Positions 24,906 to 33,116 are shown, counted from the first letter of the stretch. The stretch is 64,000 nt of DNA from Sphingomonas desiccabilis (GCF_004135605.1 NZ_SDPT01000001.1:372001-436000); one strand, 5' to 3'. The notes: a model not told the origin generated them from the letters alone. Numbers and translations are program-made.

Positions 24906-25747
24906 CCGCTCACGTTGTAAATTCTACGCACTTCACCGCCGTCCGCGTCGATGATGCGTTCCCAGAGGTCTGCCAGCGCCCGCGGCTGCGTAGAGGCGGC
25001 GTCGGAACGCTCAAGCATCCACAACTCAACCTCGACACCGCGCAGGTCCGTGCGCAGTCGTCGGAAGCCCGGGCTTTCCGTGAAGGCGCGAGGTTCCGGC
25101 AGGTTGCGGTAGAAGCTGACGTCACCTGTGTTCTGAAGAAGATCCGATGCCACAATCAGACGTCTTGGCGTCTTTTCGAGACCAGGGCGCTGCAGCTCAG
25201 TCAGGGCAACAGACTGGATGCTCTCGAGGATAGGCGACTGCTCCGCACCGCTCGCCGCACTTAGACGTTCGAACGCCTGCGTGAGCGGCGCGTCGAAGCC
25301 CTCCTCCCACTGCTTCTGGACTGCCGCGGGATCACCGGTCGCCGAGCTCACGTCCTCCGCGGTTCCAGGGTTGCACCGGGTGATCACGGGAGCGAGCAGC
25401 TTGTCACCGGTTGCATCTACCTTCGCCACGATCAGCTTCCCGTAGCGCGGAATCGAGTTCTTCAGCTTGGTGAGTTGGTTGGCGAAATCCTGACGTTGAG
25501 CGGTGTTCATCGGATCTGTTACGTCCACCAGCAGAACCGTGACGCTATCCGCAGTCGTGGGGCAAAGCGTCTCGGCATCTAGGCTGCGGCGGGAGGACGC
25601 GACAGTGAAGTAGATCGCGCCCACAACCAGAACGATCGCGATCACGGCGGCGATTTTAATCATCGCCACTCGGCTCTCTGCCCCGGCGCGGTTCGCGGCA
25701 GCCGAACGTCCACGGTTGCGGGTGCGCGACTTCCCTTGCCTAACCAT
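24902..25747 (-). CDS. membrane-anchored vWA-like periplasmic protein
   Basis: 281 aa. A basic N-terminus precedes one membrane segment (about residues 29-49), and the rest is predicted periplasmic. The TVLLVDVTDPMN strand and turn, with later LIVASDLLQNTGDV and ELWMLERSD, resemble a von Willebrand A fold with a possible metal site at the DVTD turn. It overlaps its neighbours on both sides (8 bp upstream, 4 bp downstream). Its location between the large membrane protein and the motor pair suggests a sensor or assembly factor facing the periplasm. No specific family name was recognised. Confidence 0.6.
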   Translation of the reverse strand: MVRQGKSRTRNRGRSAAANRAGAESRVAMIKIAAVIAIVLVVGAIYFTVASSRRSLDAETLCPTTADSVTVLLVDVTDPMNTAQRQDFANQLTKLKNSIPRYGKLIVAKVDATGDKLLAPVITRCNPGTAEDVSSATGDPAAVQKQWEEGFDAPLTQAFERLSAASGAEQSPILESIQSVALTELQRPGLEKTPRRLIVASDLLQNTGDVSFYRNLPEPRAFTESPGFRRLRTDLRGVEVELWMLERSDAASTQPRALADLWERIIDADGGEVRRIYNVSG

Positions 25748-27140
25748 CGGCTATCCGCCTCTTCAGTTCGTCAAGCGGCTCGAAGCTCTCGATCGCCTCG
25801 TCGAACGCGGCCGAGATGTCAGTAACGGTTTGCTCCAGATCTGCCTCGGCAGCATCAATAGCGGAGCGCGGCACATCTTCTCCGGGAGCACGGGGGAGGG
25901 GAGCACGAGGCAGCGTCCAAGCCATGTCGAAGCGCGCGGGAACTGGCGTCGAGCGGGCTGCTCGGTTAGCGGTTCTATATTCTTGCAGAAGCGCGTTACC
26001 GGTCGCCTCCAAGTGTTCGGCATATTCTTCGTAGCGCCGCCGAAAAGCGTCCCGATGGGTGAGGATCTGCTGCCGCTGAGCCAGCTGGCGCCCGAGCTCC
26101 ATCCGCACGTCCGTGGCCTCCCCGACGGCATCGTTCCGAATGCCGGTTAGTTCCTCTGTGGCGTCTTCGATCTCTGCGACGTAGTCTTCGCACCGGCTTG
26201 CATGGCGGCGTGCCACCGGACCGTATCCGGGATAGGGATCATCCATCTTATAGCCGGAGATTGCAGCGCCGAATGCAAAGACCATGCCGGCGATTAGCAA
26301 GCCGTAGGAGTAGATGCTTTCAAGCCCCGAGCCCAGCATCCCCAGCGCTGCCGTCTCCGGGCTTGGCAACGCTAGCGACTTGGCATCACGGTAGTGGCCA
26401 GCCAGCAGATTCCAGAGAACGGTGAGGACGAACCAGGCCACGATACCAAGCCAACCGATCGACCGCATCATCGGTTCGCGACGATTTACCAGCGGCCAGA
26501 CGAGCCGTCCTACCACCGCTGCGACGCCAACGTTGATCGCGCCAACGACTGCGGCGGCGATAACTCCGCCGAGCCAGCCCATGCTGTCTCCGAGCCGTAG
26601 GAACATCGAGTTAGCGATCGTTTCGAGCAGCCAACAAACTAGGATAGTGCCAATCGTGGCGCTCGTCGGCGGCGCGTCGTGCGCCGGACGCCTAAGGTCA
26701 GTCTTCTTCCGGAAGTCCCGAAGCTCGGCATAGCTGTCGACAATGGCGTCTCTGCTGGTCGTCAAGCGGCCACGGCGGGTTGCCACCTCTGCCTTGAAGT
26801 CGCTCAGCGCGATCTTTGCCTGAGTACGGATTGAACTCAGGTTCGCGATCAACGAGAGGCTGTTGAGCCGTGAATCATAGGTCCTGATGCTATTGGCAGC
26901 ATCGATCTGCGCTCGCTCGAAGTGGTCTTGAATGAACGCAGCGACTTCGGCCTCAACCACGTCCAGCGTCTGCATGGACGCGGCCGGCAGTTCTAGCGCT
27001 CCCTGCTCCGCCCCGCGCTCCCGCAGCCGCAACGACGAAGCCGCCTCCGCTCTGTCAATCTGAATGAATGGATCATCCATCGGAGCGCGCAACGGCTCAC
27101 CCCGATCGAAGAACCCCCTGACCTTCGACCATGCCCCCAT
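25740..27140 (-). CDS. large membrane protein with coiled-coil ends, first gene of the motor operon
   Basis: 466 aa. Residues 1-145 are soluble and helical; four hydrophobic segments lie between about 155 and 305 (including TIGTILVCWLLETIANSMFL and a GIVAWFVLTVLWNLLAG helix); the last 150 residues are again coiled coil and acidic. No known family was recognised. Its stop overlaps the next gene by 8 bp, making it the promoter-proximal member of a four-gene unit. Both soluble ends probably face the cytoplasm. It could be the sensor or scaffold of the motor-like system. Confidence 0.62.
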   Translation of the reverse strand: MGAWSKVRGFFDRGEPLRAPMDDPFIQIDRAEAASSLRLRERGAEQGALELPAASMQTLDVVEAEVAAFIQDHFERAQIDAANSIRTYDSRLNSLSLIANLSSIRTQAKIALSDFKAEVATRRGRLTTSRDAIVDSYAELRDFRKKTDLRRPAHDAPPTSATIGTILVCWLLETIANSMFLRLGDSMGWLGGVIAAAVVGAINVGVAAVVGRLVWPLVNRREPMMRSIGWLGIVAWFVLTVLWNLLAGHYRDAKSLALPSPETAALGMLGSGLESIYSYGLLIAGMVFAFGAAISGYKMDDPYPGYGPVARRHASRCEDYVAEIEDATEELTGIRNDAVGEATDVRMELGRQLAQRQQILTHRDAFRRRYEEYAEHLEATGNALLQEYRTANRAARSTPVPARFDMAWTLPRAPLPRAPGEDVPRSAIDAAEADLEQTVTDISAAFDEAIESFEPLDELKRRIADG

Positions 27141-27356
27141 CAGTCAAACGTAGCCGGTGATTTGCCACTAATCCAAGGAGATTTTGGGCTCAGGTCCTGA
27201 ACGGCGTCAAAAGATCGGCTTGGCAGCGATCCGAGGGGCTTCCACGTCCAGAATTGAGACCGCCTTGCTCAACAATCCTAGAGCGAAGCACGCAAGGCTC
27301 TGCCATGTAGTCGCTGCTCGATTCGGGGGCGAACTGAGCGGACAAGGGGGGATTAG

Positions 27357-28193
27357 ATGAAGAAGCTGAGAGTATTCGGCTGGCTGGCGCTGCTCGCGTT
27401 CGTGCCGCAGCAAGCCTTGGCGGGGCCGGCTTACTTGGTGCAGCCGATCCCGGCGGGCGCGGAGACGGTGCGCTTCGAACAGGGAGTGCCGACGCTTGAT
27501 CTAGAAGGGCCGAACGGCGCTGTGCAGGTGACGCCGCTGCCGCTGGATCACGGAAGCCTGTCGTTTGCCATCGCGGTCTACAATTCCGGACAAGCGCCTG
27601 CCAACATCGATGTCTCCAACATCGTCGTGACCACAGGCGAGCAACAGCTAGCCGTGTTCACCCGCGAGGAGTTGGAGAGCAAAGCTAAGAACCGCGCTAT
27701 GTGGCAATCGATCGCGCTGGCGGCAGTCGGTGGCCTGGCAGCCGCCGCAGCCGCGAGCCAGAGGGATACCTACCGGCATACCTTCGTCACACCGCGCGGC
27801 ACCTATCGCTCGACCTACAGCGCCCCCAGTGCGGCTGGTCAGGTCGCGGCAGTCGGGCTCGTGGCGGGTACGGGCGTGGGCATCGCCTCTATCCAGAAGC
27901 AGCTTGATGAAACCCGTGCCGCGCTGGGTGCGGAAATCGTGCAGACGACTACTGTGGATCCTGGTGAAAGCTACGCCGGGCGCATCGTCGTCGCGAAGAT
28001 CAAAAACAAGCCTAAGCTGCCGCAGAAGGTCAGCTTCGTCGTGAACTGGAACGGCCATGCTTATCCGTTTGCGTTCCAGCTGTCGAAGAAGGGGACGCCG
28101 CAACCAGCGTTTCCGGCGTTGACGCCCGCTCCGATCGAACCTGCACCTGCCGGTGAAGCGGAGATGACGCCCGCTGTGGCGACGACGATCTAA
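27357..28193 (+). CDS. secreted/periplasmic protein of unknown function
   Basis: 278 aa. A clear signal peptide (MKKLRVFGWLALLAFVPQQALA) is cleaved before GPAYL. The mature protein has beta-rich ends and a central Ala/Gly-rich segment (IALAAVGGLAAAAAAS, about residues 120-136, and VGLVAGTGVGIASI) like a glycine zipper. The C-terminal portion (VVNWNGHAYPFAFQLSK) is beta-strand-like. It is divergent from the motor-like operon with about 215 bp between the starts and could share a promoter region, so it may be a periplasmic partner. No family was recognised. Confidence 0.65.
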   Translation: MKKLRVFGWLALLAFVPQQALAGPAYLVQPIPAGAETVRFEQGVPTLDLEGPNGAVQVTPLPLDHGSLSFAIAVYNSGQAPANIDVSNIVVTTGEQQLAVFTREELESKAKNRAMWQSIALAAVGGLAAAAAASQRDTYRHTFVTPRGTYRSTYSAPSAAGQVAAVGLVAGTGVGIASIQKQLDETRAALGAEIVQTTTVDPGESYAGRIVVAKIKNKPKLPQKVSFVVNWNGHAYPFAFQLSKKGTPQPAFPALTPAPIEPAPAGEAEMTPAVATTI

Positions 28194-28236
28194 AGTGAGC
28201 TTCCGGCTTGGGTGTGGCGATGCCAGCCCAGGCTGG

Positions 28237-28446
28237 TCAGCTCAAATGCTCGATCATGGCACACATGGTGCCGCCGAGGCCGAGCACCACGAGGATCCCG
28301 ATTAGGAAGGCTTCGAAGCATAGCGCTGCGGAACCGCGCCTTCTGAGCGCCCGTGCCGCAACTGCATCAGTCGATCTTTTATCGACTCGCCGTTGCTTCT
28401 CCGTCACAGATGGCTCCACCCATAGTTCTGCTTCGATCGTGTTCAA
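28237..28446 (-). CDS. small single-pass membrane protein (tentative)
   Basis: 69 aa from a TTG with GGGA upstream. The polar, basic N-terminal half precedes one hydrophobic helix (FLIGILVVLGLGGTMCAMI) near the C-terminus. It lies convergent to the secreted protein at 27357. The start codon is uncommon and no family was recognised, so this may be chance. Confidence 0.35.
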   Translation of the reverse strand: MNTIEAELWVEPSVTEKQRRVDKRSTDAVAARALRRRGSAALCFEAFLIGILVVLGLGGTMCAMIEHLS

Positions 28447-28612
28447 ATCCCAATGTCGAAGATGCTATATAACTGATCCTCCGGCGACGAGCTGCTGACG
28501 GAGCGAGACCTCCCAGCCGCTGACCCATTACGGGTCAATCGCGTAAGCGCCGAAGCCAAGTTCTAGACTTCTCAGTGGAACGGACGCACTTTCCGAGTAG
28601 GGGACGAACTAC

Positions 28613-28798
28613 ATGCGCTATCTTCTGCTTGCAGCGATGCTGGTCATTGGGCCGGCCAACGTGAACCCATGCAACGCGGCGTTTGCGGCATCGGTCGCCT
28701 GCTGCAAAGTTTGCTCCAAAGGCAAAGCGTGCGGCAACAGCTGCATCGCGCGAAACAAGACGTGCCACCAGCCGCGAGGTTGCGCCTGCGATGGCTGA
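28613..28798 (+). CDS. small Cys-rich secreted protein
   Basis: 61 aa with a signal peptide (MRYLLLAAMLVIGPANV...) and a Cys-rich tail: CCKVCSKGKACGNSC, then CHQPRGCACDG. This CSKGKxCGxSC...CH...GCAC pattern recurs in short proteobacterial secreted proteins of unknown role. Eight or so cysteines suggest disulphides or metal binding in the periplasm. Its last codons overlap the ATG of the MucR-like gene by 8 bp, so the pair is co-translated. Confidence 0.7.
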   Translation: MRYLLLAAMLVIGPANVNPCNAAFAASVACCKVCSKGKACGNSCIARNKTCHQPRGCACDG

Positions 28799-29258
28799 AC
28801 TGACGCGAACTCTTCCAGCACGCCGGGTAGGCCGCGCGGGCGACAGGGACAGACAAGTTTCAGTCGAGCTTGTGACCCGAGTTGCTGTGGCCTGGCTCAA
28901 CAATCCAAGACACAAGATCGCTGCCGATAAAGTCCCTATCCTTGTCGAACGCATCTGCGCGGGATTCGCTACCCTGCCAACGGAAGCCAGGCTCGCCGTC
29001 GGCGCTACGCCGGAGCACGTACCGGCGGTGACGGTCGAGGAGTCCCTCGCCTCGAAGAACCACATCCTTTCGATGATCGATGGTAGGCCGTACAAGGCGC
29101 TGCGCTTGCATGTGGCAGCGTACGGCCTCACTCCGGAGGAATACCGAAAGCGCTATCGCCTGCATCCGACTTACCCGATGGTTGCGGAAAATCACTCTGC
29201 TACACGTCGAGAGCTTGCGCGGCGGATCGGCCTGACCCGAAAGCGCAAGGAGCGTTGA
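28791..29258 (+). CDS. MucR/Ros-family regulator lacking zinc ligands
   Basis: 155 aa from the ATG at 28791, inside the end of the Cys-rich gene. The C-terminal half follows MucR/Ros (VPAVTVEESL, DGRPYKALRLHV, YGLTPEEYRKRYRLHPTYPMV, RRELARRIGL). In classical Ros the zinc is held by a Cys, an Asp and two His; here the Cys position is Ser (ILSMIDG) and the second His is lost, leaving only Asp and one His. Zinc-free MucR homologs are known. It probably binds AT-rich DNA and may silence the element or regulate surface genes. Confidence 0.85.
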   Translation: MAELTRTLPARRVGRAGDRDRQVSVELVTRVAVAWLNNPRHKIAADKVPILVERICAGFATLPTEARLAVGATPEHVPAVTVEESLASKNHILSMIDGRPYKALRLHVAAYGLTPEEYRKRYRLHPTYPMVAENHSATRRELARRIGLTRKRKER

Positions 29259-29281
29259 TCAGAAGCGACGATCCCCAAGTA

Positions 29282-29701
29282 TCAGCACCTGTGCCCCCTC
29301 CAATAGCGTGACCACTTCAGCACCGTCCCGCTGTCGACCATGGCGCAAGATATGTCCCCTGTGGCCGGAGACACGCACCAGGCGCCGGTCCTGCTGCCGA
29401 CTGCTTGACCGGTAGAGGTGCATCGCAGCGTGGGACCGCGGACCAGGACATGACCCTGCCGGCTCTTGCCGGTCCTGGTCCCGAGAAGCCGGACGAGCGC
29501 CTCACGAGCCTGCTCAGCCGTCGCTTGCGGGCACGGCTGGTTGCGGCGACAACTGCCGTCCGATTCCCGTGCGGCAATCCCTGCTAAGCGGAGGCGCGGG
29601 CCTTCCCTGCACCAGACGGGGCCGTCACCATCCCAAACGCGGGTAGGAGTACAGGAGAACGTGGAGCCGGCGGGGATGACGGATGCAGCGAGGATCAGCA
29701 T
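29282..29701 (-). CDS. SNase-like secreted protein with altered active site
   Basis: 139 aa with an apolar N-terminus (LILAASVIPAGSTFSC) that could be a signal peptide or lipobox. VWDGDGPVWC and RLRLAGIAARESDG align with the DGDT and DAPE motifs of staphylococcal nucleases, but Thr and Pro positions are changed and an extra set of cysteines (CRRNQPCP, CTST, CVSP, CAM) is present. This variant recurs in sphingomonads. Activity cannot be assumed. It is convergent with the MucR gene and upstream of nothing obvious on its strand. Confidence 0.65.
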   Translation of the reverse strand: MLILAASVIPAGSTFSCTPTRVWDGDGPVWCREGPRLRLAGIAARESDGSCRRNQPCPQATAEQAREALVRLLGTRTGKSRQGHVLVRGPTLRCTSTGQAVGSRTGAWCVSPATGDISCAMVDSGTVLKWSRYWRGHRC

Positions 29702-29806
29702 GGCGCCTCGCTATCCGTGTGGGTCTACGTCGTCCACGCTATCCTGGTGAGCCATGTCCGTCCGACGCTGGACATTGTTGTTGCTCTTCAAGCGTCCCAA
29801 GGACGG

Positions 29807-30520
29807 TCATTCGACATGTGGCGCGGAAAGGCTGGCGTCGAGAACCCCTGCGGGTGGAGCGCCGGTAATCCTCGAAAGGCTGAAATCGTAGGGCTCCTCA
29901 ATCAAAAGTGCGCTGGCGGACAGCGCTTCCCGACGAATGTGGCTGGTAAGATCAGTGATGCCTTCAGGAACCTGTACCGTTCCGTCCCGCGCTCGAGCTC
30001 GAAAGTAGCGATAGGATTTTGGGTCCCAATCTAACCTATGAAGGGGTAACCACCCGAAATCGATCGTTCCGGCGCACTCTAGTGGCATATCTAAAGCTTG
30101 CTCTGCATCCATCAGTTCCAGCGACGCCGGAAAGTGAGGCTTTCCGAGAAATCCATGCTGCCGGGGTAGGCGCTTCGCCTTCCTAAGGAACATGGAGGCG
30201 TGGGCGTCGATGCTGTCCCGAGGTCCAGCTCTTTGTGTCAGACTGAAACCGAAATCGATCGCCCAGCGCGGCCGATACAGGGCGAGAATGGGCTGTGGCG
30301 CCCGCACCTCGACTAGCTGAACCGGGCTCAAAACATGAATGGCAGAAATCCGCCAGCGGATCGCGGGCTTCCAGTGAACCGATTCGATCAGGCCATAGGC
30401 AGCGACAGGGGGGATAATCTCGTAGCTTATCGTTGCGTCCAACATCTTTGGGATGGGAAAGCAGGCATAGTCACCTGAAACGAGCAGTCGGAAAGTCGCC
30501 CCTTCAATGTTCCGGCCCAT
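29807..30520 (-). CDS. Cas5-like RAMP protein outside a CRISPR locus
   Basis: 237 aa. The N-terminal half matches type I-C Cas5: VSGDYACFPIP, ISYEIIPPVAAYGLIESVHWKPAIRW and HVLSPVQLVEVR correspond to the YxxF, SYxVxTPxAxxGIxExIxWKPxxxW and RxxxLxPI stretches. The C-terminal half has a LGKPHFPASLEL segment like the LGxREFPAxF of Cas5c. Length is normal for Cas5c. Its ATG lies two bases after the stop of a Cas2/SinR-like gene. No repeats or other cas genes were seen. Cas5c processes pre-crRNA in CRISPR systems; here the substrate is unknown. Confidence 0.78.
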   Translation of the reverse strand: MGRNIEGATFRLLVSGDYACFPIPKMLDATISYEIIPPVAAYGLIESVHWKPAIRWRISAIHVLSPVQLVEVRAPQPILALYRPRWAIDFGFSLTQRAGPRDSIDAHASMFLRKAKRLPRQHGFLGKPHFPASLELMDAEQALDMPLECAGTIDFGWLPLHRLDWDPKSYRYFRARARDGTVQVPEGITDLTSHIRREALSASALLIEEPYDFSLSRITGAPPAGVLDASLSAPHVE

Positions 30521-30521
30521 T

Positions 30522-30893
30522 TTATAGCCCTCTCGAAGTTAAGGCCTTGAGAAGGGGTGGCGCTCGGGTGAAGTCAGCGCCGCGTGCTGCGTTGCTGTGT
30601 CCGGGGAATTCCTCGTACTGCTTCCATGTCTGTTTGATTCGATCATTGGTGTTAACCGCGAGATTCGTCGAATAACCGCCGCTTCCCTCAGTTAGAAAAA
30701 GACGATCGGCTGGGCCTATCATTTTGGAGAGGTGATCCCATACCATCCAGTCAGCATCAAATGTGCCGATCATCCACACCATTCCTAATAGATGGTGGGA
30801 GCACCAATTGGGTTTTTTCGAAATGTGCTCCTCGATTTCATCGAGGCTGAGTCTGGAGCCGGCGGCTTCTATAGCAACTACATAATTCGGCAT
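30522..30893 (-). CDS. Cas2/SinR-like small protein
   Basis: 123 aa. The order is strand (NYVVAIEA), helix (LDEIEEHISKKPNWCSHHL), strand (MVWMIGTF), a helix ending in MIGPADRLFL and a last strand, the ferredoxin-like fold of Cas2, VapD and SinR proteins, with the tryptophan-rich middle typical of SinR-like members. The classic Cas2 Asp at the end of strand 1 is replaced by Glu-Ala. It is directly upstream of the Cas5-like gene (start two bases after this stop) and 33 bp downstream of radC. A nuclease or nucleic-acid-binding role is likely but not shown. Confidence 0.55.
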   Translation of the reverse strand: MPNYVVAIEAAGSRLSLDEIEEHISKKPNWCSHHLLGMVWMIGTFDADWMVWDHLSKMIGPADRLFLTEGSGGYSTNLAVNTNDRIKQTWKQYEEFPGHSNAARGADFTRAPPLLKALTSRGL

Positions 30894-30926
30894 ACTGCCT
30901 CCGTAGGCGAGGGTGGATACCGCATC

Positions 30927-31535
30927 CTAGAAAAGCCGAAGGTGCTTCATGCTGATAACGTTTTCTTTAGCCACAATTATGTGGTCAAGTACCTCGAAAT
31001 TGAGCGCGCGACCCGCATCCACGAACTGTCTGGTGTACTCAATATCGTTCGTGGTGGGAGTAGTGCCGCCACCAGGATGATTGTGAGCAAGAATGATGGA
31101 GGACGCTCCCAGATGCAAAACGCGTCTACATACCTCTTTCACGGAGGCCGAGACGCCACCCTCATCCCCGACCCCCGCGATGTCATCGGTAATCAACTTC
31201 AAATATTTGTCGATGTAAAGCACTCGGAATTGCTCAACTCGCAATGGCGACAAGTCAAACTGAAGATAATTCATGACATCCTCGTGAGTGCGCATCACGG
31301 GCCCACGAGTTACGGCTGAATGAAGAGCCTCGCGCATCCATGCTTTCATAGCATATAAATGTTCTACAACTGCGGGAGGTGCGCTTCGAGTCAGCGTTGC
31401 TACGTCTGCGCCGAAGACCGCGTTGGCGGAGCCAAATTCCGTGATGAGTTTCTTCGCTACTGCGTCGGCGTCTTCGGAAACCGAGGCGAGAGCACGCGCT
31501 AGACTCGAAGAAGAAGTGGCTTCCATTGCATTCAA
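30927..31535 (-). CDS. radC: RadC-family JAMM/MPN+ protein
   Basis: 202 aa, the compact form common on mobile elements. An N-terminal HhH-like region (LARALASVSE...) is followed by the RadC/MPN+ domain: VLYIDKYLKLI, then ILAHNHPGGGTTPTTNDIEYTRQ as a whole carries the HxH and downstream Asp of the JAMM metal site. Its biochemical role is unsettled; such genes accompany phages and defence islands. It is the first gene of a three-gene unit with the Cas2/SinR-like and Cas5-like genes, which makes a shared function plausible. Confidence 0.88.
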   Translation of the reverse strand: MNAMEATSSSSLARALASVSEDADAVAKKLITEFGSANAVFGADVATLTRSAPPAVVEHLYAMKAWMREALHSAVTRGPVMRTHEDVMNYLQFDLSPLRVEQFRVLYIDKYLKLITDDIAGVGDEGGVSASVKEVCRRVLHLGASSIILAHNHPGGGTTPTTNDIEYTRQFVDAGRALNFEVLDHIIVAKENVISMKHLRLF

Positions 31536-31795
31536 CCCCCAAATGGTGAGCTTGCATGCAAGGTTAAACCGCGATTAACTTCAACCATATTCGACGATTG
31601 TTCATCGAACTTAGCTCGCGGACTCAATCGGAACGACGCAGGGCGAAGCGGTGCGCAATCAAAACTTTTTCACGGCTTAACAATTGGATAGCGAGAATGC
31701 GATGGCCGGATGTGAGGACGGTGAGCGGACGCCAGCTTCAGTTGAGTCATCCGAAATGGACCGCTTTTTCAACTCAGCCGGGAGGGGGCAGCGGC

Positions 31796-32116
31796 ATGTC
31801 GAATGCAACTAAGTTGACGAACGTGCATCCAAAGAGCGCCCGAACGTGCCAGAAAGCGGCGACTCGGGTGGTACGAGTCGCCAGGGCTAGTGCCCACTCC
31901 CGACCTCACGAAGCGTTGGCGGCCATGCGGAGCGAGGATCTGGTCACGAACTCCCAAAGTCCCACAAAGACGCAGCTTCTCAAAAGTGTGTCGGACGCGA
32001 TTGAGGGACTGATCAACGCCCTCGACCGATTTCACGGAGATCCGGACTTAGAGCCCGAGGAGGACATCGGGGCAGACGATCTTGGTGAGCCGGAACTCGA
32101 CGGCCTGATGCGCTAG
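31796..32116 (+). CDS. small hypothetical protein with acidic C-terminus
   Basis: 106 aa from the ATG at 31796, preceded by GGGAGGGGGCAG; a longer in-frame start at 31598 overlaps the divergent radC promoter and is unlikely. The first half is basic and the last third acidic (GDPDLEPEEDIGADDLGEPELDG), a pattern common among short proteins in sphingomonad and rhizobial accessory DNA. No fold or function recognised. Divergent from radC. Confidence 0.6.
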   Translation: MSNATKLTNVHPKSARTCQKAATRVVRVARASAHSRPHEALAAMRSEDLVTNSQSPTKTQLLKSVSDAIEGLINALDRFHGDPDLEPEEDIGADDLGEPELDGLMR

Positions 32117-32213
32117 CAGGTGCAGCAGAATCCGCCGCTGCCTTGGTCCGCAGCATCTCCTTCCCGGGCGGCCGGCCTCATGCGCCATCATGCAGGGCGA
32201 TGAGCTCTGCCCT

Positions 32214-32417
32214 TCAATCAGCCGAAGTCGGGTCGGATTTGCCCTCGCTAAACGTCGAAGCCTCGCTTGCAGCAGCTTCTTCGAGACGAGCTAGCGCTAA
32301 GTCGATGTGAGGAGTGATCATGTCCAGCATCAGTCCATCGGCCAATCGGAGGCACTCCAGCAAGCTCTCACGTAGAATAAGGAGCGAGTGGCTACGATCG
32401 GCGTGTGGAGAACTCAT
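32214..32417 (-). CDS. small helical hypothetical protein
   Basis: 67 aa from an ATG. Helices LILRESLLECLRLADGLM and ITPHIDLALARLEEAAAS, then a polar tail. Similar short helical proteins are frequent in sphingomonad accessory DNA, but I cannot name the family. Its promoter would lie in the gap shared with the divergent MarR-like gene. Confidence 0.5.
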   Translation of the reverse strand: MSSPHADRSHSLLILRESLLECLRLADGLMLDMITPHIDLALARLEEAAASEASTFSEGKSDPTSAD

Positions 32418-32521
32418 GTAGTCTGCCTTCTAAGTTAACGCTTGCTTAATCTAGGTATTTTGTCACCTTCATCTGGATAGCCGGCACAAACCGCCTTGAG
32501 GCGCCACGGAGAAGGTGTCGA

Positions 32522-33067
32522 ATGGAGAGAGGATCTAATTCCCACGCGCGGGGTGGATTATCAATAAACAAGGCTGACATATCGGACGGAACGCCCAGTG
32601 CCAACCTGCGCGACAGTGGACGCCAGGGTGGCACGTTTGCCACGTTGAGCCACAACGAGGTTTCTCGGAGCGCGAGCGTGCAGTCGAGTGGTATCAAAGG
32701 CTGCAGTGCCGGCGTCCGGCTTATGCTCCGCCTGCGAAGTACACGCGCCAGCATCTTCGGCGAGGCGGACCTGTTTCAGGATCCCGCTTGGGACATTCTG
32801 CTTGATCTATACGCCGCCGCTCTAGAAAACCGGGCAGTGCCTGTCACCTCGGCTTGCATCGCAAGCATGGTGCCGACGACGACGGCACTGCGATGGATTA
32901 AGCTGCTGGAGAGCCGTGGCTTGGTCGCTAGCAGTGATGACGATGCCCATGCTCGGCGGCGGAACCTATCCCTAACCCAAAGGGGGCGAGGCGCGATGGA
33001 AAGCTTCATGGACGCCGTCGAGAAAGGCCTGCAGGAAGTTAGCGTGCAGGGTGGCCGCCGAAACTGA
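32522..33067 (+). CDS. MarR-like winged-helix regulator
   Basis: 181 aa from the ATG at 32522; the region before the ATG at 32724 is low in structure, so the protein may be shorter. The core reads DPAWDILLDLYAAALENR, SACIASMVPTTTALRWIKLLESRGLV and RRRNLSLTQRGRGAM, the helix-turn-helix, recognition helix and wing of MarR-like repressors. It is the last gene before the right end of the element, a place where element regulators are common. Its target is unknown. Confidence 0.75.
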   Translation: MERGSNSHARGGLSINKADISDGTPSANLRDSGRQGGTFATLSHNEVSRSASVQSSGIKGCSAGVRLMLRLRSTRASIFGEADLFQDPAWDILLDLYAAALENRAVPVTSACIASMVPTTTALRWIKLLESRGLVASSDDDAHARRRNLSLTQRGRGAMESFMDAVEKGLQEVSVQGGRRN

Positions 33068-33116
33068 ACGTGCCATGCTTGTGGTATGGCTCCGTGGATA
33101 ACGCGCAGCGGCACCT

